Part shown: piece after piece, positions 7,882 to 17,314 of the stretch | Layout: every line of letters starts with the position of its first letter | Position numbering within the stretch: the first letter of the stretch is position 1 | Source of the DNA: Pyxidicoccus fallax | Lineage (GTDB): Bacteria; Myxococcota; Myxococcia; Myxococcales; Myxococcaceae | Direction: 5' to 3' | Assembly (NCBI RefSeq): GCF_012933655.1 | Contig: NZ_JABBJJ010000048.1 | Location: forward strand, 1 to 51,719 | Length of the DNA stretch: 51,719 nucleotides | Notes under the pieces: model-generated | Database searches by the model: none | Seen by the model: the letters and a program-made list of their open reading frames with translations, nothing else | What the model was told of the DNA's origin: nothing | Position numbers and translations under genes: made by a program

Positions 7882-10266
7882 CTACCGGAACACCGCCATG
7901 CCCATCAGGTGCGTGTCACCCGTGGTGGCGACGAGGTCCAGGTTGAGGAACCCGTCACTCACCGACGTGGTGTACGGGCCGTACTTCCTCCACGCGCCGA
8001 GCGCGAGGTTGCCCACGCCGCTGGCCACCTCCACACCCTCCAGCCGCACGCGGAACGAGCGCGCGTTGGACTGGTAGTTCTCCATCACCCACAGGTACAC
8101 CTGATAGCTGCCGTTGGAGACCGGCTGACCCACCTGCAGGTCCGCGGCCTGCTTCCAGATGGCCGTGTTCAGCATCGCGTTCGTGGCCGCGTCCGTCGCG
8201 GGGTTCGGCGTCACGGTGGTGGTCGTCAGGTTGGGCGCGTTCACCGTCAGCCCGCTCGACAGCGCCGCTGAGTACGACAGCCACGCGTTGCCCTCGATGG
8301 TCACCGCGCCGCCGTTGAAGTTGATGCCGCGCACGAAGCCGCTCGGCTGGCTGTTCGCGCGGTGCACCTCGATGCCGGACAGGTTGGCCGCGCCACCCGA
8401 GGTCGTCAGGTCCAGCGTGCCGTCCGTGACGTTCACCGTCCACGGCCCCAGCCGCCGCCACGTGCCCGCGGAGCCGCTGTTGTAGTTCGCCTGCACCACC
8501 GAGCCCTCCAGCGAGATGCTGAAGGTCTCCGCGTCATTGTCCTCCCACGTGTACAGGTACACCGTGTACGTGCCCGACGGCACCGACTGCAGCCGCACCG
8601 CCGCCGACGTGCTCCAGATGGAGGAGCGAATCATCGCCGACCGGTTCGCGTCCGTGGCCGGGTTGAGCGTCACCGCTTGATTGGCGAACGCCGTCCCCGT
8701 GTACGTGTAGTTCGGCGCGTTGCTCCCCTCCCAGCTCTGCCCGTCGATGACCGTGGCCGAGCCGTTCAGGTTGATGGCCCGGTACAGCGAGCCCGGCTGG
8801 AGCACGTCGCCCGGCAGCGGGAAGTTCCGCGACGCGTCGTCCAGCACCAGCACCCAGTCATTTCCCGCGCCGCTGGAGGGTGGCACGAACTGGCGGGTCC
8901 CCGTGTTCGGGTAGGTGCCAATCACCTGCGACGTGGCGACGCGCGGGTCGTACCAGGAGGCGCGCACCGTGCCCCCGGCGATGCGGTCCATGTTCACCGT
9001 GAAGGGCTGTCCGGCCGCGCTGTAGACGAAGGCGTAGCTCCCATCCGAGCCGCGCGTGGCTTGCACGCGGCTGGTCCCCGAGCCCGCCGCCGAGGCGAGC
9101 ACGCCCTGGTCCGGAATCCGCACGAGGAAGGGCCGCGACTCGATGAGCCGCCGCAGGTGCCGCATCTGCGCGGCGCCCGGCTGGTTGATGGCCTCGTACC
9201 AGTAGTTCTGCGGCCCATTTACCGGCGAGCGGCCCGGCGCGTACATCTGCCATACCGAGTGGTGCCCGTACGTGTGGCCGAAGGCGCCAGCGAACACGTC
9301 CCAGTACGCGAACTTCCGAATCTCGTAGTCGTTGGAGTAGCCGTTGGCGCCCGCGTTGAAGCAGATGGGGTGCTGCTCGTAGAGCGGCTCGGCGTCCAGC
9401 GTCGGTTTGGTGGGCGTCAGCGCGTAGTCCGCGGCGATGCGGTTCCACACGTCCGTGTTCGTGCAGTGCCCGTTCTGCTGCATGTTGAAGTCCAGCCACG
9501 CGTCGCTGTGGAACCACGTGGAGGACTTCGCGCCGCCCGGCGGGTGGTACGTCATCAGCACCTGGCTGTAGTCCTCGGTGCCGGACACGCCGATGGCGAT
9601 GCCCCGGGCCATGGCCCGCCACACGGCCTCGTAGCCATTCGCGGGACGGTCTCCGCCGAGCACCCAGATGATGGAGCGGCTCGCGTAGCGGCTGCCGAGG
9701 AACCGGCCATACGCCTCCGCGTTGGACGTGTTGATGGTGCCGCCCACCACGTGGCTGCCCCACGTGGGCAGCATGGCCACGTAGATGCCGCGCGCCTCGG
9801 CCTCACCGACGACGTAGTCGACGTGGTCCCAGTAGTCGTACTGCGTGGCGTCCGCCGGGTCCGCGCCCGCTGTCGTGGCGGGAGTCGCCGGGTTGCCGTT
9901 GAGGAACGGCCGGTCCCCATGCGCATTGGGCGTATTCACGCCGTCCAATTCGGCCACGGCCACCGCCTGCACGGCGGTGTAGCCGCGGTCCGCGCGGTTC
10001 TGCAGATACGTCTGCACCTCGGTGCGGTTGAGGCGGTGGAACAGCTCCCACGCGGTGTCCGCGAGGTAGAAGAAGCCGGTGCCGTCCTCGCGCACCAGGA
10101 AGCGCGAGTTGCTGCTGACACGCAGCTTCGGCAGGGGGGCCAGCAGTGGCGCCGTGCTCGCCGCCTCGGCCGGAGCGCCCTCGACCGGCGCGTCGGGGGA
10201 CGCGGGCTCGGGAGCACAGCCCAGGGCGAGTGAGAGACACAGCGGGAACAGCAGGGGTCTGCGCAT
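7882..10266 (-). CDS. Secreted GH140-like (DUF4038) glycoside hydrolase lipoprotein with collagen-binding-like and two malectin-like domains
   Basis: A 794-residue lipoprotein with start ATG at 10266, GAGGAATC upstream, and lipobox A-L-G-C (Cys17). The catalytic part, about residues 45-400, matches the DUF4038 / apiosidase-like (GH140) fold: FFYLADTAWELFHRL, YVAMLPTWGSH, WVLGGDRP and DAEPLYEQHP with the likely catalytic acids. A short beta domain ending in WVLVLDD resembles the putative collagen-binding domain commonly found after DUF4038. Two related beta-sandwich repeats follow, one beginning INLNGSATVIDGQSW and the other INFNGGAVTIEGNAW, typical of malectin-like carbohydrate-binding modules. 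Substrate not predictable. It is 154 bp downstream of the MBOAT gene on the same strand, which suggests a link to a surface or environmental polysaccharide. Confidence 0.85.
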   Translation of the reverse strand: MRRPLLFPLCLSLALGCAPEPASPDAPVEGAPAEAASTAPLLAPLPKLRVSSNSRFLVREDGTGFFYLADTAWELFHRLNRTEVQTYLQNRADRGYTAVQAVAVAELDGVNTPNAHGDRPFLNGNPATPATTAGADPADATQYDYWDHVDYVVGEAEARGIYVAMLPTWGSHVVGGTINTSNAEAYGRFLGSRYASRSIIWVLGGDRPANGYEAVWRAMARGIAIGVSGTEDYSQVLMTYHPPGGAKSSTWFHSDAWLDFNMQQNGHCTNTDVWNRIAADYALTPTKPTLDAEPLYEQHPICFNAGANGYSNDYEIRKFAYWDVFAGAFGHTYGHHSVWQMYAPGRSPVNGPQNYWYEAINQPGAAQMRHLRRLIESRPFLVRIPDQGVLASAAGSGTSRVQATRGSDGSYAFVYSAAGQPFTVNMDRIAGGTVRASWYDPRVATSQVIGTYPNTGTRQFVPPSSGAGNDWVLVLDDASRNFPLPGDVLQPGSLYRAINLNGSATVIDGQSWEGSNAPNYTYTGTAFANQAVTLNPATDANRSAMIRSSIWSTSAAVRLQSVPSGTYTVYLYTWEDNDAETFSISLEGSVVQANYNSGSAGTWRRLGPWTVNVTDGTLDLTTSGGAANLSGIEVHRANSQPSGFVRGINFNGGAVTIEGNAWLSYSAALSSGLTVNAPNLTTTTVTPNPATDAATNAMLNTAIWKQAADLQVGQPVSNGSYQVYLWVMENYQSNARSFRVRLEGVEVASGVGNLALGAWRKYGPYTTSVSDGFLNLDLVATTGDTHLMGMAVFR

Positions 10267-10420
10267 GGTGATTCCTCGGAGTCGTACGGGATGGGGCACA
10301 CCGGCTCGCGAAGTCCTCCGCGAAGGTCGATGGCCCGGGCGCACGATACCCGGGGTTGTCTGGAATCACCTGATTTGCTGTGATGCTGAAAATGTCTACG
10401 GCCGATGCCGTCCGCGCTGT

Positions 10421-11836
10421 CTAGAACTGCAGGTACACGTACGGGCGCGTCTCCACGGCGGACAGGTGGCGGATGCCCAGGCCGAGCAGCACCAGGGCCA
10501 CGGCGCGCACCGGCACGGGCATCCGCACGAAGAGCTCCGACGACACGGTGTAGAGCTTCATGGGCACGGCGTGGAAGAACACGGCCGCCGCCAGCATGCC
10601 CCACACCAGCGGGCTGACGTTGGCGATGCCGGGCACGCCCGCCATCATCCGCGCGTAGAACTCGCCCGCGTGGGTCATGTCCGCCGCGCGGAAGACGACG
10701 CGGGTGAGCACGACGATGGTGAACGTGGCCAGCATGCCCACCGCCACGCGGGGGATGCCCGGCGACTCGGGCTTGCCCACCCACCACTCCCAGCAGCGGG
10801 AGATGCCGAGCGCCACGCCGTGCACCGCGCCCCAGACGGCGAAGCGCCAGTCCGCGCCGTGCCACAGGCCGCCCAGCACCATCACCGTCATCAGGTTGAA
10901 GAGCACGCGCGGCTTGGACACGCGGTTGCCACCCAGCGGCCGGTACAGGTAGTCCCGCAGCCACGTGGACAGGCTCATGTGCCAGCGGTTCCAGAACTCG
11001 CCGATGTTCTTCGCCAGGTACGGCCGGTTGAAGTTCTCCGGGAACTTGAAGCCGAACAGCGCCGCCACGCCAATGGCGATGTCCGAGTACCCCGAGAAGT
11101 CGTAGTAGAGCTCGAAGGTGTAGGCCACCGCGGCGACGATGCACTCGGCGGAGGCGTACTTCTCCGGCGCGCCGAACACCGGGTCGACGATGCCGCTGCC
11201 CAGCACGTCCGCGATGACCAGCTTCTTCACCAGGCCCACCGCGATGCGGAACAGCGCGTGGCCGCCCTGCTCGGCCGTCAGCGACGGCACCTCGCGGAAG
11301 TGCGCCATCAGCTCCGACGCTCGGACGATGGGGCCGCTCACCACGCGCGGGAAGAAGAGCATGTACAGCAGGTGCTCGAAGAAGGAGTGCTCCGCGCTCG
11401 CCTTCCCCCGGTACACGTCCACCGTGTAGCTGATGGCCTGGAAGACGTAGAAGGACAGGCCCACCGGCAACAGCAGGCTGAAGGGCTCCGTGCGCACCTC
11501 GACGCCCAGCGGCGCCAGCAGCGACACCGCCGTCTGCCGCAACAGCTCCAGGTACTTGAAGCCCGCCAGCAGGCCCAGGTTGGAGACGACGGACAGCGTG
11601 ACGAGCGCCTTGCGCGCGCCCTGCGACCGCACGCGCGCCATGCCCTTCACCAGCAGGTGGTCCACCGTGACGCCCACCAGGAAGATGAGCAGGGGGAAGG
11701 GCGTGAAGACGGCGTAGAAGTACGTGCTCGCCACCAGCAGTACGGCCATGCGGGCCCAATACTGGCGGTGCACCGCCCAGTAGAGGGCGAACACCGCGAT
11801 GACGAAGACCAGGTACTGGAGGCTGTGGGACAGCAC
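10421..11836 (-). CDS. MBOAT family O-acyltransferase (AlgI-like)
   Basis: A 471-residue integral membrane protein with about ten hydrophobic segments. It has the AlgI/DltB-type signatures FELYYDFSGYSDIAIG, NFNRPY, EFWNRWHMSLSTWLRDYLYRPLGG and GGLWHGADW, whose H326 is the expected catalytic histidine. Known: such proteins transfer acyl groups across the membrane to polysaccharides, usually with an SGNH partner. The GTG start at 11836 lies 1 bp after the stop of the SGNH gene, and its ribosome site GGAGG is inside that gene, so the two are translationally coupled. Inferred: O-acetylation of an exopolysaccharide. Confidence 0.9.
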   Translation of the reverse strand: MLSHSLQYLVFVIAVFALYWAVHRQYWARMAVLLVASTYFYAVFTPFPLLIFLVGVTVDHLLVKGMARVRSQGARKALVTLSVVSNLGLLAGFKYLELLRQTAVSLLAPLGVEVRTEPFSLLLPVGLSFYVFQAISYTVDVYRGKASAEHSFFEHLLYMLFFPRVVSGPIVRASELMAHFREVPSLTAEQGGHALFRIAVGLVKKLVIADVLGSGIVDPVFGAPEKYASAECIVAAVAYTFELYYDFSGYSDIAIGVAALFGFKFPENFNRPYLAKNIGEFWNRWHMSLSTWLRDYLYRPLGGNRVSKPRVLFNLMTVMVLGGLWHGADWRFAVWGAVHGVALGISRCWEWWVGKPESPGIPRVAVGMLATFTIVVLTRVVFRAADMTHAGEFYARMMAGVPGIANVSPLVWGMLAAAVFFHAVPMKLYTVSSELFVRMPVPVRAVALVLLGLGIRHLSAVETRPYVYLQF

Positions 11837-11837
11837 G

Positions 11838-14582
11838 TCAGTTGTCCTCCACGCGCGCGGTGGGCTGGCCCTTCTTGTGGGCCTCGTAGGCGGCGAGGAA
11901 GTCGCGCACGAACGCGCCCGCCAGCCGCGCGTAGCCCTCCGGCGTCAGGTGCACGCCGTCCGGGTGACCCAGCGCCGGCTGCGTGCGCTGCCAGCGCAGC
12001 ATGGAGCGCTCACCGCCCATGGCCGCGCGCGCGGACCAGTACGCGCAGCCCGCGTCCTTCGCCACCTGGGGCAGGGTGTTCAGCACTGGCGCCAGCGCGG
12101 GGGCCTCGCTCCACCGGCCGTTGGCGTCCTGGGCCAGCCGGTCCGTGGGGCCCACGAGGAGGCACTCGGCGTTGGTGGCCTTGCGCAGCCGGCCGATGAG
12201 CGCGGTGTAGTCGCGGCGCAATTCGGCCGCGTCCAGGTCCGCCTTGTTGGCCTCGTTGGTGCCGTACCAGAAGACGAGCAGGTCCGGGCGCCGCGAGGTG
12301 AGCTGCGTGTCCACCGCCGCCGCGTCCATGTCCCGCAGGTTGAAGGCGGTGGCGCCGGGCAGGCCCAGCGCGTCCAGGACGACGCCGGGCGTGTCGTGCT
12401 CCAGCGAGGCCCCCAGCACGGTGACGCCGCCGTTGGCCGGCGCGGCCACCTGCACGGTGTGCGCGGGGCCGGAGACGGGGAAGGAGCGCACGCGCACGGT
12501 GGGCGCGGCGAGCGGCTCGGGCAGCGGCGCGTCCGGCGGCATGGGCTCGCCGTCCACGGTGATGTCCGGAGCGGCCGCGCCCGGCATGTCCAGCGTGTAC
12601 AGGTCCAACCGGCCCGACGGCGTCTTCGCGTCCGGGCAGCCCTTGCAGAACTGGATGCGCAGCTTCGCGCCCGGGGCGCCCACGGCGCGCACGCCGGTGA
12701 GCCCCCAGAGGCCGCCAGCGGGCGCCTCCAGCGCGTCCTCCACCGTCCAGTCACCCTCCAGCTCGCGGGCCACGCGCGCGGCGTCCAGGCGCTGGGACGG
12801 CTTGCCGGCGGCGATGAAGCCCCGGCCCGCGTCGCCGAAGCGCTTAGCCAGCACCTCGCGTACCGCGTCTGTGAAGTAGTGCGAGGCCGTGTGCGACGCG
12901 CCGAGCTGGGAGATGCCCAGGCGCAGGGCCTCGCCGGCCTCGCGGCGGCTCATCCGCGAGAAGGTCTTCACCAGCGCCGCGTCCGCGCCCTGCAGGCCCG
13001 GCGTGTCGCTGACGGGGACGAGCGGCGCGTGGGACTTCGCGAAGGCGCGCTGCAGCGCCAGGTCGAGGAGGTGGCCCAGCAGGTCCGAGCCCTTGGCGCG
13101 CGGGTGGACGAGGTCCTCCAGCATCAGCCCCTCGTCGAGCCAGCGCAGCGCGGAGCCCTCGCCGCCCATGGCGGTGTAGGCGTCCCAGAAGGCGCAGCCA
13201 CCGGCGCGGGCCTCCTCGCGGAAGATGTCGCCCACTTCCTTGGAGCCGCGACGCGGAATGGCCTCGCCGCTCATGGTGCGCACGCCCGCGTCGATGGGGG
13301 ACATGACGAGGCACGCGGCGTCCGGCACGTTGGCGCGCACGCGGGCCACCAGGTCCTTCATCTGCTGGCGCACCTCGTCCAGGGTGGTGCGGTCTCTCGA
13401 GTAGAAGAAGGCCTCGTTGCCGCCCACCATCAGCACCACCATGGACGGCTTGCGCTGGCGCAGCTGCGCGCGGAAGGCGGCGGGCTGGGCGCGCAGGTAC
13501 ACCTCGGCCATGCCGCCCAGGAGGCCCACCGTGTCGTAGACGACGCCGGGCGCGCCCGTCTCCAGCGACACGCCGTGCAACTCCACCTTGCCGGACGTGG
13601 TGAGGGACAGCGTCTTCGCGCCCTCGGGCAGATTCACCCGGGCGAAGGCGGCCTCGGACTTCGTCTTGGAGAAGCCGCGCGTCTGCACGCGCTGCAGCGT
13701 CTTGCCGTCCACGGACAGCGCCACGGAGCCGCTGGCGGGCTGGGCGAGGAAGAACAGCTCCGCCACCCGCGAGCCCTCCACGTCATAGCGCGTGCTCTGC
13801 GAGCCGCCGCTGGAGCTGAAGGCCACGCCCGTCCAGCCCACCCTGTCGCGGGGCCACTTCGTGTCCACCAGCCGTTCAATCACCCAGCCGTCCGAGCCGC
13901 GCCCGGAGCGCGTCCAGCGGCCGGCGCTGGCCGGGCGGGTGATGAAGAGGAAGCCCTTGCCGCCCGCGCCGAAGCGCTCCTGGAGGCGGTCGCGCACGGT
14001 GTCGGTGATGTAGTCGGAGGCGATGAGCGAGTCGCCCAGGTGCACCACCCGCACGGGCGTCCGGCGGGTGTCCGCGCGCAGCTCGGCCAGGGCGCGGGTG
14101 AAGGGGGCGAGCCCGTCCTCCAGGCACGCTCCGTCCGCGCCGGCCTTCCGGCAGTTGAGCTCGATGTCCACGTGCTGGGCGCCCATGCGCTCGCGCAGGG
14201 ACTCCAGCTCCAGCGCGCGGGCCAGGGTGGGGGCGCTCAGCTCCTCCAGGCCGATGCCGGGCTTCGTGGGCACGGCGGGAAGGGCGGGGGCGTCCGCGAG
14301 GGCCGCTCCGGCGTCGGGCGCCTCGTCCTCCTCTTCTGGAGGAAGGGCGGGCGCACCGGGGGCGTCCGCGACCATCGTGTCCGAGGGCGGGCGCGCGGGG
14401 CGCTTTCCCGTCAGCGACGCCGGCAGCACGAGCGCCGTCAGCTTGGGCCCGACCGGGCCGGCGCGTCGCAGGCTCGGAATGGGGCTCAGCGCTTCGGGAA
14501 CCGGGGCAAGCGACAGCCCCAACGCCAGCGCGACGGTGAGGACGAGCGTCAGCCCGGTGGATCTGGCCTTGAGGAAGTCCAA
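11838..14582 (-). CDS. Membrane-anchored protein with two SGNH/GDSL hydrolase-like modules
   Basis: A 914-residue protein with an N-terminal membrane anchor (about 8-28), a Pro/Ala/acidic linker, then two SGNH modules. Module 1 has HLGDSLIASD with Ser185, GGNEA and DLVH with D490/H493: a full Ser-Asp-His set. Module 2 has QLGASHTAS with Ser563 in place of GDS, GTNEAN, and DGVHLTPEGY with D875/H878, so its block I is altered. No ATG is available in frame; the start is probably the TTG at 14582, which lacks a clear ribosome site, so the N-terminus is uncertain. Being coupled to the MBOAT gene, it is likely the acetyl-transferring partner, as AlgJ/AlgX and PatB-like proteins are for other systems. 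Confidence 0.82.
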   Translation of the reverse strand: MDFLKARSTGLTLVLTVALALGLSLAPVPEALSPIPSLRRAGPVGPKLTALVLPASLTGKRPARPPSDTMVADAPGAPALPPEEEDEAPDAGAALADAPALPAVPTKPGIGLEELSAPTLARALELESLRERMGAQHVDIELNCRKAGADGACLEDGLAPFTRALAELRADTRRTPVRVVHLGDSLIASDYITDTVRDRLQERFGAGGKGFLFITRPASAGRWTRSGRGSDGWVIERLVDTKWPRDRVGWTGVAFSSSGGSQSTRYDVEGSRVAELFFLAQPASGSVALSVDGKTLQRVQTRGFSKTKSEAAFARVNLPEGAKTLSLTTSGKVELHGVSLETGAPGVVYDTVGLLGGMAEVYLRAQPAAFRAQLRQRKPSMVVLMVGGNEAFFYSRDRTTLDEVRQQMKDLVARVRANVPDAACLVMSPIDAGVRTMSGEAIPRRGSKEVGDIFREEARAGGCAFWDAYTAMGGEGSALRWLDEGLMLEDLVHPRAKGSDLLGHLLDLALQRAFAKSHAPLVPVSDTPGLQGADAALVKTFSRMSRREAGEALRLGISQLGASHTASHYFTDAVREVLAKRFGDAGRGFIAAGKPSQRLDAARVARELEGDWTVEDALEAPAGGLWGLTGVRAVGAPGAKLRIQFCKGCPDAKTPSGRLDLYTLDMPGAAAPDITVDGEPMPPDAPLPEPLAAPTVRVRSFPVSGPAHTVQVAAPANGGVTVLGASLEHDTPGVVLDALGLPGATAFNLRDMDAAAVDTQLTSRRPDLLVFWYGTNEANKADLDAAELRRDYTALIGRLRKATNAECLLVGPTDRLAQDANGRWSEAPALAPVLNTLPQVAKDAGCAYWSARAAMGGERSMLRWQRTQPALGHPDGVHLTPEGYARLAGAFVRDFLAAYEAHKKGQPTARVEDN

Positions 14583-14793
14583 CAGCGCGGCATGAGACTG
14601 GCTTTTTGGGGGCGGGTCAAAACTCTCACCCGTCTTCGCGGGCCCCCCGGGCGGGGGGCAGGCGGGCGGCCTGGAGCCGGGAGGACCCGGGTCCCCGGGG
14701 CAAGCGCCCCCTTTCCCGGAAAAGGCGAAACGGTATGGTGCGCCGCCATTGGCGCCGGCGTGGACCGTGCGCCCTCAGGAGTTCGACATCCGC

Positions 14794-15858
14794 ATGGCCC
14801 TCTACCCCGTCATCATGGCCGGTGGCTCCGGCACCCGCTTCTGGCCGCTGTCCCGACAGGCCCGGCCCAAGCAGTTCCTGCCGCTGGCCTCCAAGCAGCC
14901 GCTCATCACCGACACCGCCGGCCGCCTCAAGGGGCTCGCCTCGGTGAAGGACACCTTCATCGTCTGCGGCCCGCTGCATGCGAAGACGGCGGCGAAGCTG
15001 GTGAAGGGACTGCCCAAGGCCAACCTCCTGGTGGAGCCCGTGGCGCGCAACACCGCGCCCGCCATCGCCCTGGCCGCCGTGCAGGTCGCCGCGCGCGACT
15101 CGAAGGGCGTCATGGTGGTGCTGCCCTCGGACCACCACGTGGCCAACGTGCCCGGCTTCAAGGCCACGCTGGCCGAGGCCGCGAAGCTCGCCGAGGCGGG
15201 CCACCTCGTCACGCTCGGCATCAAGCCCGCGCACCCGGAGACGGGCTACGGCTACATCCAGGTGGGTGAGCCCCTGGAGGGCGGCGGCCGCAAGGTGCAG
15301 GCCTTCAAGGAGAAGCCGGACCTGGAGACGGCGCGCACGTACGTGTCCTCGGGTGACTACCTGTGGAACGGCGGCATCTTCCTGTTCCGCGCGGACGTCA
15401 TCCTGGCCGCCTTCGAGCAGCACATGCCGGAGATGAAGAAGGGCCTGGAGGCGATGCGCAAGGCCGCGGGCAAGCGCACCTTCGGGGCCGTGCTGAAGAA
15501 GGTCTTCCCGAAGCTGCCGTCCATCTCCATCGACTACGGCGTCATGGAGAAGGCGTCCAACATCGCGGTGCTGCCGGGTGACTTCGGCTGGTCGGACGTG
15601 GGCTCGTTCGCCGCCATTCCCGAGGTGCGCCCCGCCGACGCCAACGGCAACGTCGTGTCCGGTGACTCGGCGGTGGTGGTGGACTGCAAGAACTGCGTGG
15701 TGCTCGCCGACAAGCGCCCGCTGTCCGTCGTGGGCCTCACCGACATGGTGGTGGTGGACTCCGGCGACGCCGTCCTCGTGGTGCCGAAGGACAAGAGCCA
15801 GGACGTGCGCAAGGTCGTCGAGGCGCTCAAGGCTCGCAAGATGACGAAGTTCCTGTAA
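14794..15858 (+). CDS. manC: Mannose-1-phosphate guanylyltransferase (short type)
   Basis: A 354-residue enzyme that makes GDP-mannose from mannose-1-phosphate and GTP. The pyrophosphorylase signature MAGGSGTRFWPLSR with PKQFL lies at residues 7-30; VEPVARNTAPAI, LPSDHH, ETGYGYIQ, FKEKP and GDFGWSDVGS follow in family order. It has only the nucleotidyltransferase part and lacks the C-terminal phosphomannose isomerase domain of bifunctional ManC/AlgA proteins. Start at 14794, with AGGAG at 14777-14781. It is divergent from the SGNH/MBOAT operon and would share the 211-bp region between them. With the phosphomannomutase at 21447 it completes the last two steps to GDP-mannose. Confidence 0.93.
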   Translation: MALYPVIMAGGSGTRFWPLSRQARPKQFLPLASKQPLITDTAGRLKGLASVKDTFIVCGPLHAKTAAKLVKGLPKANLLVEPVARNTAPAIALAAVQVAARDSKGVMVVLPSDHHVANVPGFKATLAEAAKLAEAGHLVTLGIKPAHPETGYGYIQVGEPLEGGGRKVQAFKEKPDLETARTYVSSGDYLWNGGIFLFRADVILAAFEQHMPEMKKGLEAMRKAAGKRTFGAVLKKVFPKLPSISIDYGVMEKASNIAVLPGDFGWSDVGSFAAIPEVRPADANGNVVSGDSAVVVDCKNCVVLADKRPLSVVGLTDMVVVDSGDAVLVVPKDKSQDVRKVVEALKARKMTKFL

Positions 15859-15872
15859 CTCCGAGCGGGCCA

Positions 15873-15910
15873 CGTCGAGCGGGCCCCGGGAACCCGCGGC
15901 CTGCTCGACG
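15873..15910. terminator. Hairpin between convergent manC and DOPA-dioxygenase genes
   Basis: Inverted repeat of 13 bp with one G-T pair: CGTCGAGCGGGCC at 15873-15885 and GGCCTGCTCGACG at 15898-15910, loop 12 bases. No T-run follows on either strand. It lies 14 bp after the manC stop and before the convergent gene's stop, so it likely acts as a two-way transcription barrier. Confidence 0.5.
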
Positions 15911-15975
15911 AGCGCTTCCGGGGCTTGTCCGGCCGAAGCAGGCGTCACGCGCCACGGACGCCTCCACGTGCGCGC

Positions 15976-16839
15976 TCACACGTTGGCGCTGTCGGGCGGT
16001 GCCGCGCCGGTCAGGGGGGCCGACTCCTCGCGCCCTTGCCCCACGGGAGGGCAGCGCGCGCCGAGCGTGTAGCACGTCATGGACAGTGAGCCGTACGCGT
16101 ATCCATCGACCAGCACGTTCGCTGACGTGCCGGCGGCTGACGCGAGCCCGGCGATGTAGAGCAGCGGAACGAAGTGGTCCGGAGTGGGCACCGCGCGCGG
16201 GAAGTCCGGGTGTCCGACGAGGGACGGCACGTCCGCGGGCTTCTCCCTCATCAACGCGCGGGCCTGCTCGTCGAAGCGCCGCGCCCAGTCGAAGGCGCCC
16301 TGGGGCGAGCCCCAGTCGATGGCCCGCAGGTTGTGCACGACGTTGCCGCTGCCCATCACGAGCACGCCGCGCTCGCGCAGCGGGGCCAGCTTTGCTCCCA
16401 GCTCCAGGTGGTACTCGGGTGGCTTGAGCGCGTTGATGGACAGTTGCACCACGGGCACGTCCGCGGCCGGGAAGGCGTGCACCAGGACCGACCACGTGCC
16501 GTGGTCCAGGCCCCAGCTGTCCACGTCCGCGCCCACATAGGTGGGCTTCACCACGTCCGCGACCTCCTCGGCGAGCTCGGGCAGACCGGGCGCGGGGTAC
16601 TGCACGTCGAAGAGCGGCTGGGGAAAGCCGTAGAAGTCGTGAATCGTCTTGGGCCTCGGCATCGCGGTGACCGCCGTCGCGTTGATGTACCAGTGCGCCG
16701 ACACCATGAGGATGGCCCGCGGGCGGGGGGCGGATGCACCGAAGGCGCGCCACGCCTCGGTGTAGCGGTTGTGCTCGAGCGTGTTCATGGGACTGCCGTG
16801 CCCGAGGAAGGCCGCTGGCATCACTGGCTGACTCGACAT
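15976..16839 (-). CDS. ygiD: 4,5-DOPA-extradiol dioxygenase family protein (YgiD-like)
   Basis: A 287-residue protein of the LigB / DOPA-dioxygenase superfamily. Metal-site motifs are visible: FLGHGSPMN near the N-terminus, [21 protein letters not shown] and [12 protein letters not shown]. The ATG at 16839 follows GGAGG by 7 bases; a longer frame to 16854 would place the ribosome site inside the gene. Length is slightly above the usual 260-270 because of a loose Gly/Pro-rich C-terminal tail of about 25 residues. Known: YgiD opens the ring of DOPA and related catechols using a single metal ion. The physiological substrate here is unknown. Confidence 0.88.
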   Translation of the reverse strand: MSSQPVMPAAFLGHGSPMNTLEHNRYTEAWRAFGASAPRPRAILMVSAHWYINATAVTAMPRPKTIHDFYGFPQPLFDVQYPAPGLPELAEEVADVVKPTYVGADVDSWGLDHGTWSVLVHAFPAADVPVVQLSINALKPPEYHLELGAKLAPLRERGVLVMGSGNVVHNLRAIDWGSPQGAFDWARRFDEQARALMREKPADVPSLVGHPDFPRAVPTPDHFVPLLYIAGLASAAGTSANVLVDGYAYGSLSMTCYTLGARCPPVGQGREESAPLTGAAPPDSANV

Positions 16840-17314
16840 GTGCGGAACCTCCACGCGCAGCCCAGGCCCTGGGCCCCCCTGAATCTGGGAAGCCCGCTCC
16901 GCCCGAGCAGCGTGAAAGCAGCAACCCAGCAGTCCGACGGCCGAGCGCCTGTGAGGAACTTTCGTTCCGACGCGCCGAGGGCCGAAGCCCGCGGCACTCC
17001 GAGCGCGAGGAACAGGGCATGAAGCCAGCCGCTGTGCTTGTGCGTGCTACAGCCGCGGCGGCCGAGGTGACGGACGGGCATGGAAGGATTTCCCCCTCGG
17101 CACCGGAGCCCGCGGGCGGGGGTGACAGTCGAATCTTCCGAGGCCCTCCTTGGCTCCCTCTGGAAGAATTACGGGTGCGTGTTGACCCGCTCCCCTGCGC
17201 ACTCGCTCTCCCGGGAGGTTGCCCTGTCCACTCCCGGACGAAGCGCCACTGCACGGAGGTTGCAGTGCCAACGCCGCCCGCCCCAACCCCGGGGCGCAAG
17301 AGGTGGTGGCGTCG
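16840..17314. other. Intergenic region of 475 bp, no gene seen
   Basis: The region separates the divergent YgiD-like and kinase genes, so promoters for both should lie here. No frame on either strand has coherent protein-like composition, and I see no strong inverted repeat or clear promoter element. In-frame codons upstream of the kinase start at 17315 are open but read as low-complexity Pro/Ala/Arg. Confidence 0.5.

Noticed and set aside
8362-10233. A plus-strand open frame of about 620 codons.
   Set aside because: Antisense to the GH140-like gene, very rich in Arg/Val/His and without any domain.
11799-15269. An open frame of more than 1,100 codons on the plus strand.
   Set aside because: It is antisense to the MBOAT/SGNH genes and then out of frame with manC; the composition is that of a shadow frame caused by GC-rich third positions, and both overlapped strands hold recognisable families.
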